A program made the position numbers and the translations under genes. Below the pieces are notes generated by a model. That model ran no database searches and was not told the DNA's origin. It saw only the letters and a program-made list of their open reading frames with translations. This document shows positions 1 through 7,677 of a stretch of 59,979 nucleotides of DNA, one piece after another (position 1 is the first letter of the stretch; every line of letters starts with the position of its first letter). The stretch spans positions 1-59,979 of the forward strand of contig CAMOKH010000084.1 in the NCBI GenBank assembly GCA_946617675.1, written 5' to 3'. The stretch is from an uncultured Prevotellaceae bacterium. Its GTDB lineage: Bacteria > Bacteroidota > Bacteroidia > Bacteroidales > Bacteroidaceae.

Positions 1-96
1 TATAGATTTATAGTCAATCATCCCCGCCTGACATCTTTGTTTTTTGACCATTCTTCGCTTTTTTTTGCCACTCAGCGAGAAAAAAGGGCGGAATCA

Positions 97-128
97 TTTG
101 GCCGTTACACCTGTTATTTATAACTTTG
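97..128 (+). promoter_or_regulatory. Bacteroidota-type promoter for the first secreted-protein gene
   Basis: TTTG at 97-100 is followed after exactly 20 nt by TAACTTTG at 121-128, a match to the Bacteroidota -33/-7 pattern (TTTG, 19-21 nt, TAnnTTTG). Transcription would start near 135, leaving about 50 nt before the ATG at 185. Confidence 0.7.
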
Positions 129-184
129 CGCCCGCAAAGAGGAAGACTTCTATCATTATTTCAAATAACTTAATAACAAAACAA

Positions 185-2158
185 ATGAAAAATTTTACTA
201 CTTTAAAGACGTTGCTCGTCGGGCTTTTTGCCATGGGGGCAACAAGTGCGTGGGCACAAGCCACAACTATCTACGAACGCGGCGGTGATGGTACTGCTTG
301 GTCGGATGCTGACTTGACCGATTGGCCTTGCGATTATGCATCGCCGACTATCGATGGTGGGCTGAAAGTTGCTTCAAATAATGGTGGCTGGACCTGTACT
401 AAGACCATCAAAACGACGGAGAATTCAATCGTGACGTTAAATGCGACCATAAAGACTGGTGGTGCATCCGGACGTAGCGGTTCATACGATTTTGTAAAAT
501 TAGGTTCTGTCGGTGCTGCATTCAATGAGCAAGACAAAAAAGCCAGCGTTTTCGTTGATGGCAACCTCACAGAATTATCTCTTTCTTACAATCGTACAAG
601 TGAATATGAAGTGACAATTGAAATCAACCAGGCAACTGGCGCTGTAAACTACACGATTGGTGGTGTGTCAGGTACAGCAACAACAGCCAATGCAGCCACT
701 TCTGTTTCTTTTGGCCACTATAGAGCTGGAAGGGAAAATTATGGAGTTGCTCCTGCACTTGTAAAGGTTGCCGTGGCTGAGGAAGTCCAGGTCGTCAGTA
801 CTGCTGACTACACCATCAAATACGTTTGTGACGATGAGGAAATCAAAGAGGCTGTTACCCGTACTGGTGTCGTCGGCAATGCCGTTTCCCTGCTTGCCAG
901 CGATAAGGATGCCATTAAAATTACAGATGAAGCCGGAAATATTACCAACAAATACATTTTCGTGAGCGACGACGCCGAGAGTTCGTCTATCAGCGGCGAT
1001 GGGACTACTGTCATCACGTTGAATTTCAGAAAGGCTGCTACATTTAGCTACTCTGCCAAAGACAGCTTCGGTGAGACGCTGGCATCTGGCACCGGCTTCG
1101 AGGGGGAAAACGCCTACTACTATTGGGCCGCTGTCAAGAATGTCGACGGAGTTCTTTATACAGCACCTGCCGTAAACAGTGGCTTTAAAGGCACTATTCT
1201 CCTTGACGAAGACAACAAGGAAGCTACAGTAACCTATACCGCTTCTGACGAGATTACCACTCTGGTTTACCTGGCTGAAGGCGAAGATGTCTTTACAAAG
1301 GCAACAGGTAGTGCTGCTGACACACGCGGTTCGATGGGTGCCGGCGGCTATCAGACTAAAGCCAAGGAATTTGTCACTCTGCCTGCTGGCAGTTATAAGC
1401 TCGTAGTTTCTAACCGTTGCTCTGGCGACCGTACAGGTATCCACGTCTTCACAGCTGGAACCGGCTCAAATGAAGTCACGATATATGCTGCTGACGGACA
1501 CGGCTACAACCAGACATTAACCTCAGATGAATTCACCCTGAACGGAACCACCACACTCTATTTCAATGGTGGTAGCGACAATCAGTGGGTTGACTTCCTG
1601 TACATTTATAAGACTGGCGACGTCGAACTTCCTGAGGCTGTCGAAGTCAACGTTACTGCAGGAGGCTACGCTACATTCTGCAGCGAGTACGATCTCGACC
1701 TGTCGGGTGTTGAGGCTTACACCGCTACCCTTGATGGCAGCAGCGTCACCTTCACCAAGCAGACTGGCACCGTCGCTGCTGGCACGGGCCTGCTCATCAA
1801 GGCCGCTGAGGGAACCGTTTCTATTCCTGTTGCTACCGAGGGTCAGGCCATTGCCAACAACGCACTGATTGGTATGCTGAGCGCCAGCGACGTCGTTGCC
1901 GGTAGCTATGTTCTGATGACCAAGCCTTACGTGGGCTTCTTCAAGACCACCAGCTCGTTCACCTGCACGGCTAACACCGCCTACATCGCTCCCCTGCCCG
2001 CCGAGGCCCGCATCGTCCTGCCCGGCAACGACGCTACCGCCATCAAGGCCATCGAGGCAGAGAAGAACGGCGAGGTCTACAACCTGGCTGGCCAGCGCGT
2101 CGTGAAGGCTCAGAAGGGCCTGTACATCATGAACGGCAAGAAGGTCGTCGTAAAGTAA
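185..2158 (+). CDS. Secreted protein with Prevotella-type C-terminal tail, function unknown
   Basis: The open frame runs from 44, but the ATG at 185 is preferred because it begins a clear signal peptide (MKNFTTLKTLLVGLFAMGAT, cleavage after SAWA) and lies about 50 nt after a promoter. The product is 657 residues. It is rich in Thr, Ser, Gly and aromatic residues in a beta-sandwich-like pattern and carries no catalytic motif I recognise. The last 30 or so residues contain the 'VYNLAGQRVVKAQKGLYIMN' tail followed by GKKVVVK, which is common at the ends of secreted Prevotella proteins and resembles type IX secretion sorting domains. I infer export to the cell surface or medium. A 55-residue gene follows 39 nt downstream and probably shares the transcript. 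Confidence 0.8.
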   Translation: MKNFTTLKTLLVGLFAMGATSAWAQATTIYERGGDGTAWSDADLTDWPCDYASPTIDGGLKVASNNGGWTCTKTIKTTENSIVTLNATIKTGGASGRSGSYDFVKLGSVGAAFNEQDKKASVFVDGNLTELSLSYNRTSEYEVTIEINQATGAVNYTIGGVSGTATTANAATSVSFGHYRAGRENYGVAPALVKVAVAEEVQVVSTADYTIKYVCDDEEIKEAVTRTGVVGNAVSLLASDKDAIKITDEAGNITNKYIFVSDDAESSSISGDGTTVITLNFRKAATFSYSAKDSFGETLASGTGFEGENAYYYWAAVKNVDGVLYTAPAVNSGFKGTILLDEDNKEATVTYTASDEITTLVYLAEGEDVFTKATGSAADTRGSMGAGGYQTKAKEFVTLPAGSYKLVVSNRCSGDRTGIHVFTAGTGSNEVTIYAADGHGYNQTLTSDEFTLNGTTTLYFNGGSDNQWVDFLYIYKTGDVELPEAVEVNVTAGGYATFCSEYDLDLSGVEAYTATLDGSSVTFTKQTGTVAAGTGLLIKAAEGTVSIPVATEGQAIANNALIGMLSASDVVAGSYVLMTKPYVGFFKTTSSFTCTANTAYIAPLPAEARIVLPGNDATAIKAIEAEKNGEVYNLAGQRVVKAQKGLYIMNGKKVVVK

Positions 2159-2197
2159 ACATCGATTAACAACTAAACAATAAAGGAAACAACGATT

Positions 2198-2365
2198 ATG
2201 AACAAGACATATATGAAACCCGAGGTGGAAATCCTCGAGACCGTTGCAGAACAGCTGATGGCCATCAGCGGCAACCTGGAGCAGGGCTTCAAACTGGAAG
2301 ATGCCGAGGAGACCATCGAGACCAGCGGCAACGCCGCCCGTGAGTTCCTGTTCTTTGAGGACTAA
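2198..2365 (+). CDS. Small acidic 55-residue peptide of unknown function
   Basis: ATG at 2198 preceded by the purine-rich AAAGGAAAC, stop TAA at 2363-2365. The product starts MNKTYMKPEVEILETVAEQL, continues MAISGN and ends FLFFED. Its design, a short basic start, 'KPEVEILE', a 'LLAxSG'-like block and then an acidic/polar core, recalls the many short Bacteroidales ORFs of the form 'MKK.Y.KPE.E.LE...LLA.SG', none of which I can assign a function. It lies 39 nt after the secreted-protein gene and directly before a strong terminator, so it is probably the last gene of that transcript. The block before the SG could be a leader-type cleavage site, but that is a guess. Confidence 0.65.
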   Translation: MNKTYMKPEVEILETVAEQLMAISGNLEQGFKLEDAEETIETSGNAAREFLFFED

Positions 2366-2404
2366 TCCGGCGCAGCAACCTGCTTGCTAACGCATCACTA
2401 TCAG

Positions 2405-2440
2405 GTGGCGGCCACCCATTGAGGGTGGCCGCCACTTTTT
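2405..2440 (+). terminator. Strong intrinsic terminator
   Basis: GTGGCGGCCACCC (2405-2417) pairs perfectly with GGGTGGCCGCCAC (2423-2435) around a 5-nt loop and is followed by TTTTT (2436-2440). It ends the transcript of the secreted protein and small peptide. Confidence 0.9.
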
Positions 2441-2478
2441 GATGGGGAACCGCAATTCGAGAGATTTCATCCGAAAAG

Positions 2479-2510
2479 TTTGGAAGTTTGCATAGAAAAT
2501 CGTAACTTTG
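2479..2510 (+). promoter_or_regulatory. Promoter of the DUF3791/DUF3990 module
   Basis: TTTG at 2479-2482, 20 nt, then TAACTTTG at 2503-2510. The predicted start near 2517 is 16 nt before the ATG at 2533, so the module has its own promoter with a very short leader. Confidence 0.7.
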
Positions 2511-2532
2511 CCGTCGATAAGAATGACAGGAA

Positions 2533-2865
2533 ATGGATACTGACTTACAAACGCCTATCAAATCAATAAGTGAGCACAAGGCTTGCCAGACAGACACATA
2601 CATCTGGGACAACGATTATGAGCGCCCCTCAGAAGAGGAGCGCATCTGTACTTTCGTTTGTTCATGTATAGAATCGGCGGCAGAGCAGCTTGGAGCTACA
2701 GCGTCTGAAATGTATCGTCGCATGGAAGCTGTCGGTCTGATACACGACTACTTGATTCCTTGTTATGACACACTACACACAGAAAGCAGGGCGAATGTCA
2801 CGGCTGATGTCATTGAAACCCTACAATATTGGGAAGCCAACAAAGGGAAAGGAGAAGCGAAATGA
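2533..2865 (+). CDS. DUF3791-family protein (putative antitoxin-side partner)
   Basis: 110 residues. The C-terminal two thirds match the DUF3791 pattern as I know it: 'CSCIESAAEQLGATASEMYR' followed by 'LIHDYLIPCYDTLHTESR' and a closing 'ADVIETLQYWE' helix. The first 35 residues are polar and variable. The gene overlaps the next by 4 nt (ATGA at 2862-2865), so the two are translationally coupled. DUF3791 genes recur beside DUF3990 genes, and a toxin-antitoxin role has been suspected on context; I infer that role and cannot prove it. The module is clearly AT-richer than its surroundings, which suggests acquisition by transfer. Confidence 0.75.
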   Translation: MDTDLQTPIKSISEHKACQTDTYIWDNDYERPSEEERICTFVCSCIESAAEQLGATASEMYRRMEAVGLIHDYLIPCYDTLHTESRANVTADVIETLQYWEANKGKGEAK

Positions 2866-3344
2866 TAGTATATCATGGTTCTATAAGTGAGGTTCGCGCC
2901 CCATTAGTAAACCTTGGTCGTCAAAACCTTGACTTCGGACAGGGCTTTTACGTCACCGACCTTAAAGAGCAAGCTGTTCGTTGGGCAACCAGGATGAGCA
3001 GGAGAAAACTTTCGCCTGCTATATTGAACATCTATGATTTAGACATAGAATCAGCAAAGTCCAGGTACCGCTACCTGCGATTTGAGGCATATAACAAAAA
3101 CTGGCTCGACTTCATTGTTGCCAGCCGCAAAGGCAGAATGCCATGGAAATCATACGACATCGTGGAGGGAGGCGTTGCCAACGACAATGTTATTGACACT
3201 GTCGAAGATTACATGCGCGGGCGCATGTCGGCAGAAGCAGCGTTAGCCGAACTATCAAAGCATCAGCCAAATAACCAAATCTGCCTGCTAAACCAAGAAG
3301 TCATCAACGAATATTTAGTATTTTCAGAATCTTCAAAGATATAA
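2862..3344 (+). CDS. DUF3990 protein, ADP-ribosyltransferase-like (putative toxin)
   Basis: 160 residues from ATG 2862, chosen over the upstream in-frame start at 2829 because it overlaps the previous stop as ATGA and begins with the family's 'MIVYHGSISEV' opening. The N-terminal 'YHGS', then 'LDFGQGFYVTDLKEQAVRWA', is the signature of DUF3990, which I understand to belong to the ADP-ribosyltransferase fold group (HGS for NAD binding, followed by the 'GxGFYxT' strand). The central 'YNKNWLDFIVASRKG' and 'YDIVEGGVANDNV' blocks are also family features. The likely activity is modification of a cytoplasmic target as the toxin of this small operon; the target is unknown. Confidence 0.75.
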   Translation: MIVYHGSISEVRAPLVNLGRQNLDFGQGFYVTDLKEQAVRWATRMSRRKLSPAILNIYDLDIESAKSRYRYLRFEAYNKNWLDFIVASRKGRMPWKSYDIVEGGVANDNVIDTVEDYMRGRMSAEAALAELSKHQPNNQICLLNQEVINEYLVFSESSKI

Positions 3345-3349
3345 ATAGT

Positions 3350-3556
3350 ATGCTCAGAACAGATCAGATGTGGTATAAAGTAGGAGGCGTGGTAATGGCA
3401 TTGGCCAATCAATTAAATATCAGCCCCGAAATGGCACTGGGATTGTTTTACCGGTCGAAGACCTGTGACGACCTCCACGACCCAGAGACCGAGTTATATA
3501 CTTTTAGCGACAACTATATAGCTGACGAAGTCATTGCTGAACTGAGAGGGCTATAA
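3350..3556 (+). CDS. Second small DUF3791-like protein of the module
   Basis: 68 residues, starting 5 nt after the DUF3990 stop. The layout (hydrophobic helix 'VGGVVMALANQLNISPEMAL', then 'LFYRSKTCDDLHD', 'ETELYTF', 'YIADEVIAELRGL') matches the compact DUF3791-like proteins often found on the other side of DUF3990. It lacks the HTES block of the upstream gene, so the two DUF3791-type genes are not simple duplicates. One of them may be the antitoxin and the other an accessory subunit; which is which cannot be read from the sequence. Confidence 0.6.
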   Translation: MLRTDQMWYKVGGVVMALANQLNISPEMALGLFYRSKTCDDLHDPETELYTFSDNYIADEVIAELRGL

Positions 3557-3570
3557 TAGATATCATTAAG

Positions 3571-4242
3571 ATGAGTAACAACAGACATATAGCACTTTTT
3601 GCTGCCATCGCCACCGCCGTGCTGCTGACGGTGGCCTGCGGCACAAAGGGCGGCAAGACGAGCAAGAACAGCAAGGCCGACAGCACAGGTCAGCAGCTGC
3701 CCGGCGACTCGATGGTCTACGGACTGGCGTGCGACGGCTGCAACGACACGATACTGGTGCTGCTGCCACTGACGGGCGAAGACCCTGACACCTTCGACAT
3801 CCTCGACGCCACGACGGCGGGGAGCGTGTTCGGCCGACCGGCAATCGGCGACAACGTCGCCATAATCACGAATGGCGAGGACAGGCGCGTGGCCGACCTC
3901 GTCGTTGACATCGAGCAGCTGAAGGGCGAATGGTGCTACCAGCTGAAGACGCTGGAGTTCGGAATGGAGATCAAGAGCGAGCACATCGTCCGTCCTATCG
4001 GCATGAGCCAGTTCAGGAACAGCGAGAAGAGGGACTCGATGAACATTCCGCCGCAGAAGCGCTACCGCGAATGGAACCTGCTCAACGGCCGCCTGCTGCT
4101 GAGCGAGACGCGGCGCGACACGGCGGGCGTAACGACCACCACCAACGTTGACACGGCGCAGTTCGTACTCTTACAGCCCGACTCGCTCATTCTCCGCTTC
4201 AACGACGGCACGGAGAGAAACTATTATAGAGGTAAGAGGTAA
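3571..4242 (+). CDS. Lipoprotein, function unknown
   Basis: 223 residues with a lipoprotein signal peptide ending in a lipobox (LLTVAC, Cys23). The mature part begins with a Gly/Lys/Ser linker and then a compact mixed region with no motif I recognise. It follows the DUF3791/DUF3990 module by 14 nt without an obvious promoter. Base composition is GC-rich like the flanking core genes, unlike the module before it, so it probably belongs to the host backbone. Its stop codon (TAA 4240-4242) lies inside an array of AGAGGTA heptamers, so the last residues (RGKR) are repeat-encoded. Confidence 0.75.
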   Translation: MSNNRHIALFAAIATAVLLTVACGTKGGKTSKNSKADSTGQQLPGDSMVYGLACDGCNDTILVLLPLTGEDPDTFDILDATTAGSVFGRPAIGDNVAIITNGEDRRVADLVVDIEQLKGEWCYQLKTLEFGMEIKSEHIVRPIGMSQFRNSEKRDSMNIPPQKRYREWNLLNGRLLLSETRRDTAGVTTTTNVDTAQFVLLQPDSLILRFNDGTERNYYRGKR

Positions 4243-4297
4243 GAGGTAAGAGGTAAGAAGTGAGAGGTAATCATATCTCTCACTTCTTACTTCTTAC
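4228..4297. repeat. Inverted pair of heptamer arrays at a convergent gene junction; possible bidirectional terminator
   Basis: Six tandem 7-mers (AGAGGTA x4, AGAAGTG, AGAGGTA) occupy 4228-4269, then about three 7-mers on the opposite strand (CTCTCAC, TTCTTAC, TTCTTAC) occupy 4277-4297. The arms 4253-4266 and 4277-4290 form a perfect 14-bp stem with a 10-nt loop. Both converging genes stop inside the arrays. Confidence 0.75.
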
Positions 4298-4755
4298 ACC
4301 ACTTCGTGTGCCAGCATGCGCTGCTCGGCCATCTGCTCGTACTTCGTACCGGGACGGCCGTAGTTGGCGTAGGGATAGATGCTGATGCCGCCACGAGGGG
4401 TGAACAGGCCGATGACCTCGATGTACTTGGGGTCCATCAGCTTCACCAGGTCCTTCATGATGATGTTCACGCAGTCCTCGTGGAAGTCGCCGTTGTTGCG
4501 GAACGAGAAGAGGTAGAGCTTCAGGCTCTTCGACTCGACCATGCGCTTCGCGGGGATGTACATAATCTTAATCTCGGCAAAGTCAGGCTGGCCCGTAATG
4601 GGGCACAGCGACGTGAACTCGGGGCAGTTGAACTGCACCCAGTAGTCGTTCTCCTGGTGTTTGTTCTCAAACGTCTCGAGCACCTCGGGGGCATAGCGGT
4701 TCAGGTACTCGGTCTCGCGGCCTAAGGCCTTCAGGCTTTCTTGTCGGCGGTCCAT
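4294..4755 (-). CDS. queF: NADPH-dependent 7-cyano-7-deazaguanine reductase (preQ1 synthase)
   Basis: 153 residues, the usual size of the short (unimodular) QueF. It reduces the nitrile of preQ0 to the aminomethyl group of preQ1 in queuosine biosynthesis. Cys51 in '[10 protein letters not shown]' is the thioimide-forming nucleophile and Asp58 the proton donor; the QueF motif 'ESKSLKLY' (residues 74-81) and 'FHED' (91-94) for substrate binding are intact. It starts 3 nt downstream of the preceding lipoprotein and is the last gene of the rplY-pth-S4-lipoprotein-queF run. No other queuosine gene and no recognisable preQ1 riboswitch is in the window. Its stop codon lies in a heptamer array. Confidence 0.93.
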   Translation of the reverse strand: MDRRQESLKALGRETEYLNRYAPEVLETFENKHQENDYWVQFNCPEFTSLCPITGQPDFAEIKIMYIPAKRMVESKSLKLYLFSFRNNGDFHEDCVNIIMKDLVKLMDPKYIEVIGLFTPRGGISIYPYANYGRPGTKYEQMAEQRMLAHEVV

Positions 4756-4758
4756 GGT

Positions 4759-5880
4759 TTAATATTCAAATTCGTAAGTAATGTCGGTGTCGCGGCGGCT
4801 GTCGCTGACCACCATACGGCTGACGCTGCGGTCGGCGTTCAGCTCGGTCTTGACGTCGATGGTAGCATCGGCGGCCTTCGCCCGCGTCACGATGCTGGTG
4901 CTGCGGCAGTAGCGGAACATGGCAACGAGCTGCAGCGGGTCGCACTTGTCCATGCCCAGCACGAGCTGGTTGGCGTCTACCGTCTGGCAGCGGTTGTCCA
5001 TCGTGCCATACTCTAACTTATAGCGCTCCACGACGCTGGGCCTGCTGACGGTCTTCCACTGGCAGTAGTAGACGAGGCTGTCGGCGGTATGCAGGCTGTC
5101 GGGCTCAAGGCTCTTGCCGCCCACCAGGTAGGCGTAGGCCTGGATTCGCGCCGTGCGCTTGGCAACGTAGTTGAAGGCGTGGCTGAAGGGAATCTGCAAG
5201 CCGTAGGAGTCGTACTGGCCGACGTAGCCTACGGTGTCGGCAGTGCCAATGAGCTGCTCGGCCTGGTAGCCGTTGTCCATGGCGCCCGTCAGCGTGTTGC
5301 TGCCTATGGTGACGGTCAGGCGCGCCGCGGCGTAGTTGTAGTCCATCCTGTACTGCTCGGTGCTGCCGTCGGGGTTACGTACGCTCATCTGCGTGGGGCG
5401 GCTGTACTCGTCGTAGCCGATGCTGACGCGCCAGCCGTCGCTCGACGTCACCGACTTCACCAGGGCGGCCGTGCCCCACGAGCCGTCGCCGCGGGTGGCG
5501 CTCTGCAGGTACTGCCACGAGGCGTGGGCGTCGTCGGGGTGGTTAACATCGCTCACGGTGAACTGCGCCAGGCGCGACTTGCCCGTGGTGTTCTGCGCGA
5601 AGTGTACGCCGAGCGAGTAGATGATGTTGGGACTGCCCTGGCGGGCGTCGATGGTACACCACTCCGCGTCGGGCGTGTCGGCGTTTATCTGCCAGGCACC
5701 CATGCTCAGCATCACCACCGAGTCGGTCGACGTGTTGGCATAGACCTGCGTACGTACATAGGCGGGCTTCACGAACTGGAAGCCTGCGTTATAAGGGTCT
5801 TCGTCGCCCAGACAGCCCGTTGTCAGGACTGCGGCGGCTAATGCGGCCAGAGCCGTAGTCAGCAAACTATTCTTCTTCAT
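4759..5880 (-). CDS. Lipoprotein, possible BACON-like N-terminal domain, function unknown
   Basis: 373 residues with a lipoprotein signal (VLTTGC, Cys23). The region after the signal (TDSVVMLSMGAWQINADTPD, then 'EWCTIDARQG') has the feel of a Bacteroidota BACON-type beta-sandwich, in which a W-C/L-x(V/I) strand follows a 'decoupled' loop; I hold this lightly. The C-terminal half has repeated Tyr/Asp-rich strands such as 'YDEYSRPTQMSV' and 'DITYEFEY' suggesting a second beta domain. It is encoded between the S4 RNA-binding gene (1 nt gap) and queF (3 nt gap), a tight operon, but nothing links it to RNA metabolism. Confidence 0.75.
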   Translation of the reverse strand: MKKNSLLTTALAALAAAVLTTGCLGDEDPYNAGFQFVKPAYVRTQVYANTSTDSVVMLSMGAWQINADTPDAEWCTIDARQGSPNIIYSLGVHFAQNTTGKSRLAQFTVSDVNHPDDAHASWQYLQSATRGDGSWGTAALVKSVTSSDGWRVSIGYDEYSRPTQMSVRNPDGSTEQYRMDYNYAAARLTVTIGSNTLTGAMDNGYQAEQLIGTADTVGYVGQYDSYGLQIPFSHAFNYVAKRTARIQAYAYLVGGKSLEPDSLHTADSLVYYCQWKTVSRPSVVERYKLEYGTMDNRCQTVDANQLVLGMDKCDPLQLVAMFRYCRSTSIVTRAKAADATIDVKTELNADRSVSRMVVSDSRRDTDITYEFEY

Positions 5881-5881
5881 A

Positions 5882-6322
5882 TCATTCTAAGTACAAAAAA
5901 GCATCCATCTGGCGGCGGTCCTTCTTCGTGGGACGCCCCGTGCCGCGCTGACGGTCGACGAAGCCGCTGATGCGGGTCATCTCTAACAGCTCGTACTGGT
6001 CGGGCGCGGTGATATTCTCATAGATTTCGGGCAGCAGCTTGGCACCGACGCGCTGCTCGATAGGCTTCAGCAGGCGGAAGGTGTAGGTCACGGGCGGCTT
6101 GCGCACGCCGATGACGTCGCCCAGCTTCACCATGCGCGACGGCTTCACCTGCACGTCGTTCACCGTGATGCGGCCGTTCTTGCAGGCGTCGGCAGCCAGG
6201 GTGCGCGTCTTGAAGATGCGCGCCGCCCAGAGCCATTTGTCTATTCGGGCAAGACCCTCCCCCTGCCCCTCCCTATCAGGGAAGGGGGCAGATGCCTTGC
6301 TGCTTGTATTGCTATCCATCAT
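5882..6322 (-). CDS. S4-domain RNA-binding protein (HslR/Hsp15-like)
   Basis: 146 residues. The S4 domain begins at 'ARIDKWLWAARIFKTRTLAA' (from about residue 25) and contains 'CKNGRITVNDVQVKPSRMVKLGD', the classic S4 RNA-binding loop. Relatives (Hsp15) bind stalled 50S subunits carrying nascent tRNA; its neighbours pth and rplY support a translation-quality role. The first 23 residues are an extension not expected in the family: residues about 9-23 (KASAPFPDREGQGEG) are encoded by one copy of a G-rich palindromic repeat at 6255-6290. A start closer to the S4 domain is possible but no ATG is available between residue 2 and the domain, so I keep the extended form. Confidence 0.85.
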   Translation of the reverse strand: MMDSNTSSKASAPFPDREGQGEGLARIDKWLWAARIFKTRTLAADACKNGRITVNDVQVKPSRMVKLGDVIGVRKPPVTYTFRLLKPIEQRVGAKLLPEIYENITAPDQYELLEMTRISGFVDRQRGTGRPTKKDRRQMDAFLYLE

Positions 6323-6390
6323 ACTACGACTATTATACGGGATGATGTTACTCCTCCCCTCCCTATAGGGAGGGGTTGGGGGTGGGTCTT
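6255..6390. repeat. Inverted pair of a G-rich palindromic repeat at the pth/S4 gene junction
   Basis: Copy A on the plus strand contains a perfect 20-bp palindrome CCCCTCCCTATAGGGAGGGG (6356-6375) followed by TTGGGGGTGGGTCTT. Copy B on the minus strand (about 6250-6290) has the imperfect version with the same G-rich tail ending in GGGTCTT. The stop codon of pth (6363-6365) is at the centre of the palindrome of copy A and the pth tail PTPNPSL is repeat-encoded; copy B encodes the N-terminal extension of the S4 protein. Confidence 0.75.
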
Positions 6391-6971
6391 TTCCCTAACT
6401 TGTTAAACTGATTCATCGTAATGTCGATGCCGGCCAGCACGAAGCTGCGTATAATCTCGACGGCACGGTCGACGGCGGGCTGCAGCTGGCGCAGGTCGTC
6501 GTCGCTGTAGCGGCCCAGCACCCAGTCGATCTGTCCGCCCTGCGGGTAGTCGTTGCCGATGCCCATGCGCAGCCGGGGGTAGTTCTGGCCTATGAGCTGC
6601 TGGATATGGCCCAGGCCGTTGTGGCCGCCGTTCGATCCGCTGGCCTTCAGGCGGAACTGGCCGAGGGGCAGTGCCACGTCGTCGCTGACGACGAGCATCC
6701 GCTGCTGGTCGATGTTCTCCTTGCCCAGCCAGTAGCGCACGGCGTTTCCGCTGAGGTTCATAAACGTGGTGGGCTTGAGCAGCACCACCTTGCGCCCCTT
6801 CAGCGACGTCTCGGCGACGTAGCCGTAGCGGCGGTCGCTGAAAACAGTATTGGACGCTTTAGCAAAAGCGTCCAACACCATGTAGCCTGTATTGTGGCGG
6901 GTCGTGGCATACTCGTCGCCCGGGTTGCCCAGCCCGACAATTAAATACTTATCCAAATTACCAATTGTCAA
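6363..6971 (-). CDS. pth: Peptidyl-tRNA hydrolase
   Basis: Releases tRNA from prematurely dropped peptidyl-tRNA. The core shows '[20 protein letters not shown]' (catalytic His in RHNTG), '[10 protein letters not shown]' and 'GSNGGHNGL', all diagnostic. The start is unusual: the codon where the family normally has Met (before KYLIVGLGN) is GAT, there is no ATG upstream, and in-frame TGA TAA stops stand directly before TTG at 6971. I therefore take TTG 6971 (alternative TTG 6956) as start; both lie in or next to a CAATTAT/CAATTGT heptamer array that may act as the AT-rich initiation region. The C-terminal PTPNPSL is derived from a repeat. Confidence 0.92.
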   Translation of the reverse strand: MTIGNLDKYLIVGLGNPGDEYATTRHNTGYMVLDAFAKASNTVFSDRRYGYVAETSLKGRKVVLLKPTTFMNLSGNAVRYWLGKENIDQQRMLVVSDDVALPLGQFRLKASGSNGGHNGLGHIQQLIGQNYPRLRMGIGNDYPQGGQIDWVLGRYSDDDLRQLQPAVDRAVEIIRSFVLAGIDITMNQFNKLGKRPTPNPSL

Positions 6972-6993
6972 TTATCAATTGTCAATTATCAAT
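6962..6993. repeat. Heptamer array CAATTGT/CAATTAT between rplY and pth
   Basis: Four and a half tandem 7-mers alternate CAATTGT and CAATTAT. The array contains the apparent TTG start codon of pth. Confidence 0.85.
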
Positions 6994-6997
6994 CGAA

Positions 6998-7594
6998 TCA
7001 CTGAGCCTCGGCAGCAGCGGCAGCACGCGAAGCGCGGGTAGCCTTCACTGAGCAGACGACGACCTCAGGCGAGGTAGCAATCTTCAGGCCCTCGAACTGC
7101 AGGGTGCCCACCTTGATGGCCTTGCCCAGCTGCAGGTCGGTAACGTCGATGTCGAGCTTCTCGGGAATGTTCTTATAGGGAGCGGTAACGTCGATCTTGC
7201 GGATCGAGAGGTTCAGACGGCCACCGTCGCGCACACCCTTGGCGTGACCGGTCAGGTTGACGGGGATACCGACGGTGATGTCCTTCGTCTCGTTCACCTC
7301 GAAGAAGTCGGCGTGCAGCAGAGAGTCCGTCGTGGGGTGGAACTGCAGCTCCTTCATGATAGCCTTGTGGGGCTCGCCGTCGATGTCGAGGTTGACCACA
7401 TAGACGTTGGGTGTGTAGATAGCCTTGCGCAGCTCGGCGAACGAAGCCTGGAAGGCCAGAGCCTCGGGCAGTCCGTTCTCACCCTTTTTCTCACCATACA
7501 GATTGCAGGGAACGAGTCCCTCCTTGCGCAGAAGCTTCGAAGCCTTCTTGCCGGTAGCGGTACGCTTCTGACCGCTCACATTGATTTCTTTCAT
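6998..7594 (-). CDS. rplY: 50S ribosomal protein L25/general stress protein Ctc
   Basis: 198 residues, the long Ctc (TL5) form with an N-terminal 5S-rRNA-binding L25 domain (opening 'MKEINVSGQKRTATGKKASK', then 'LRKEGLVPCNLYG') and a C-terminal beta domain ('DLQLGKAIKVGTLQFEGLKI'). It ends in an Ala-rich tail (RASRAAAAAEAQ) common in this phylum. It is the first gene of the run continuing to pth, as in many bacteria where the two are paired. It has its own promoter (TTG 7707-7709, TACCTTTG 7678-7685, minus strand) and a leader of about 75 nt with two small hairpins (7648-7658 and 7658-7672), which could be used for autogenous control. Confidence 0.93.
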   Translation of the reverse strand: MKEINVSGQKRTATGKKASKLLRKEGLVPCNLYGEKKGENGLPEALAFQASFAELRKAIYTPNVYVVNLDIDGEPHKAIMKELQFHPTTDSLLHADFFEVNETKDITVGIPVNLTGHAKGVRDGGRLNLSIRKIDVTAPYKNIPEKLDIDVTDLQLGKAIKVGTLQFEGLKIATSPEVVVCSVKATRASRAAAAAEAQ

Positions 7595-7677
7595 AACTAC
7601 AGTTGTGTTACTCTAAATTAATACTTTGTTTGTTGTTAATTCACCATCACACGGTGTGCTTTCGTCGAAAGCGGGTG

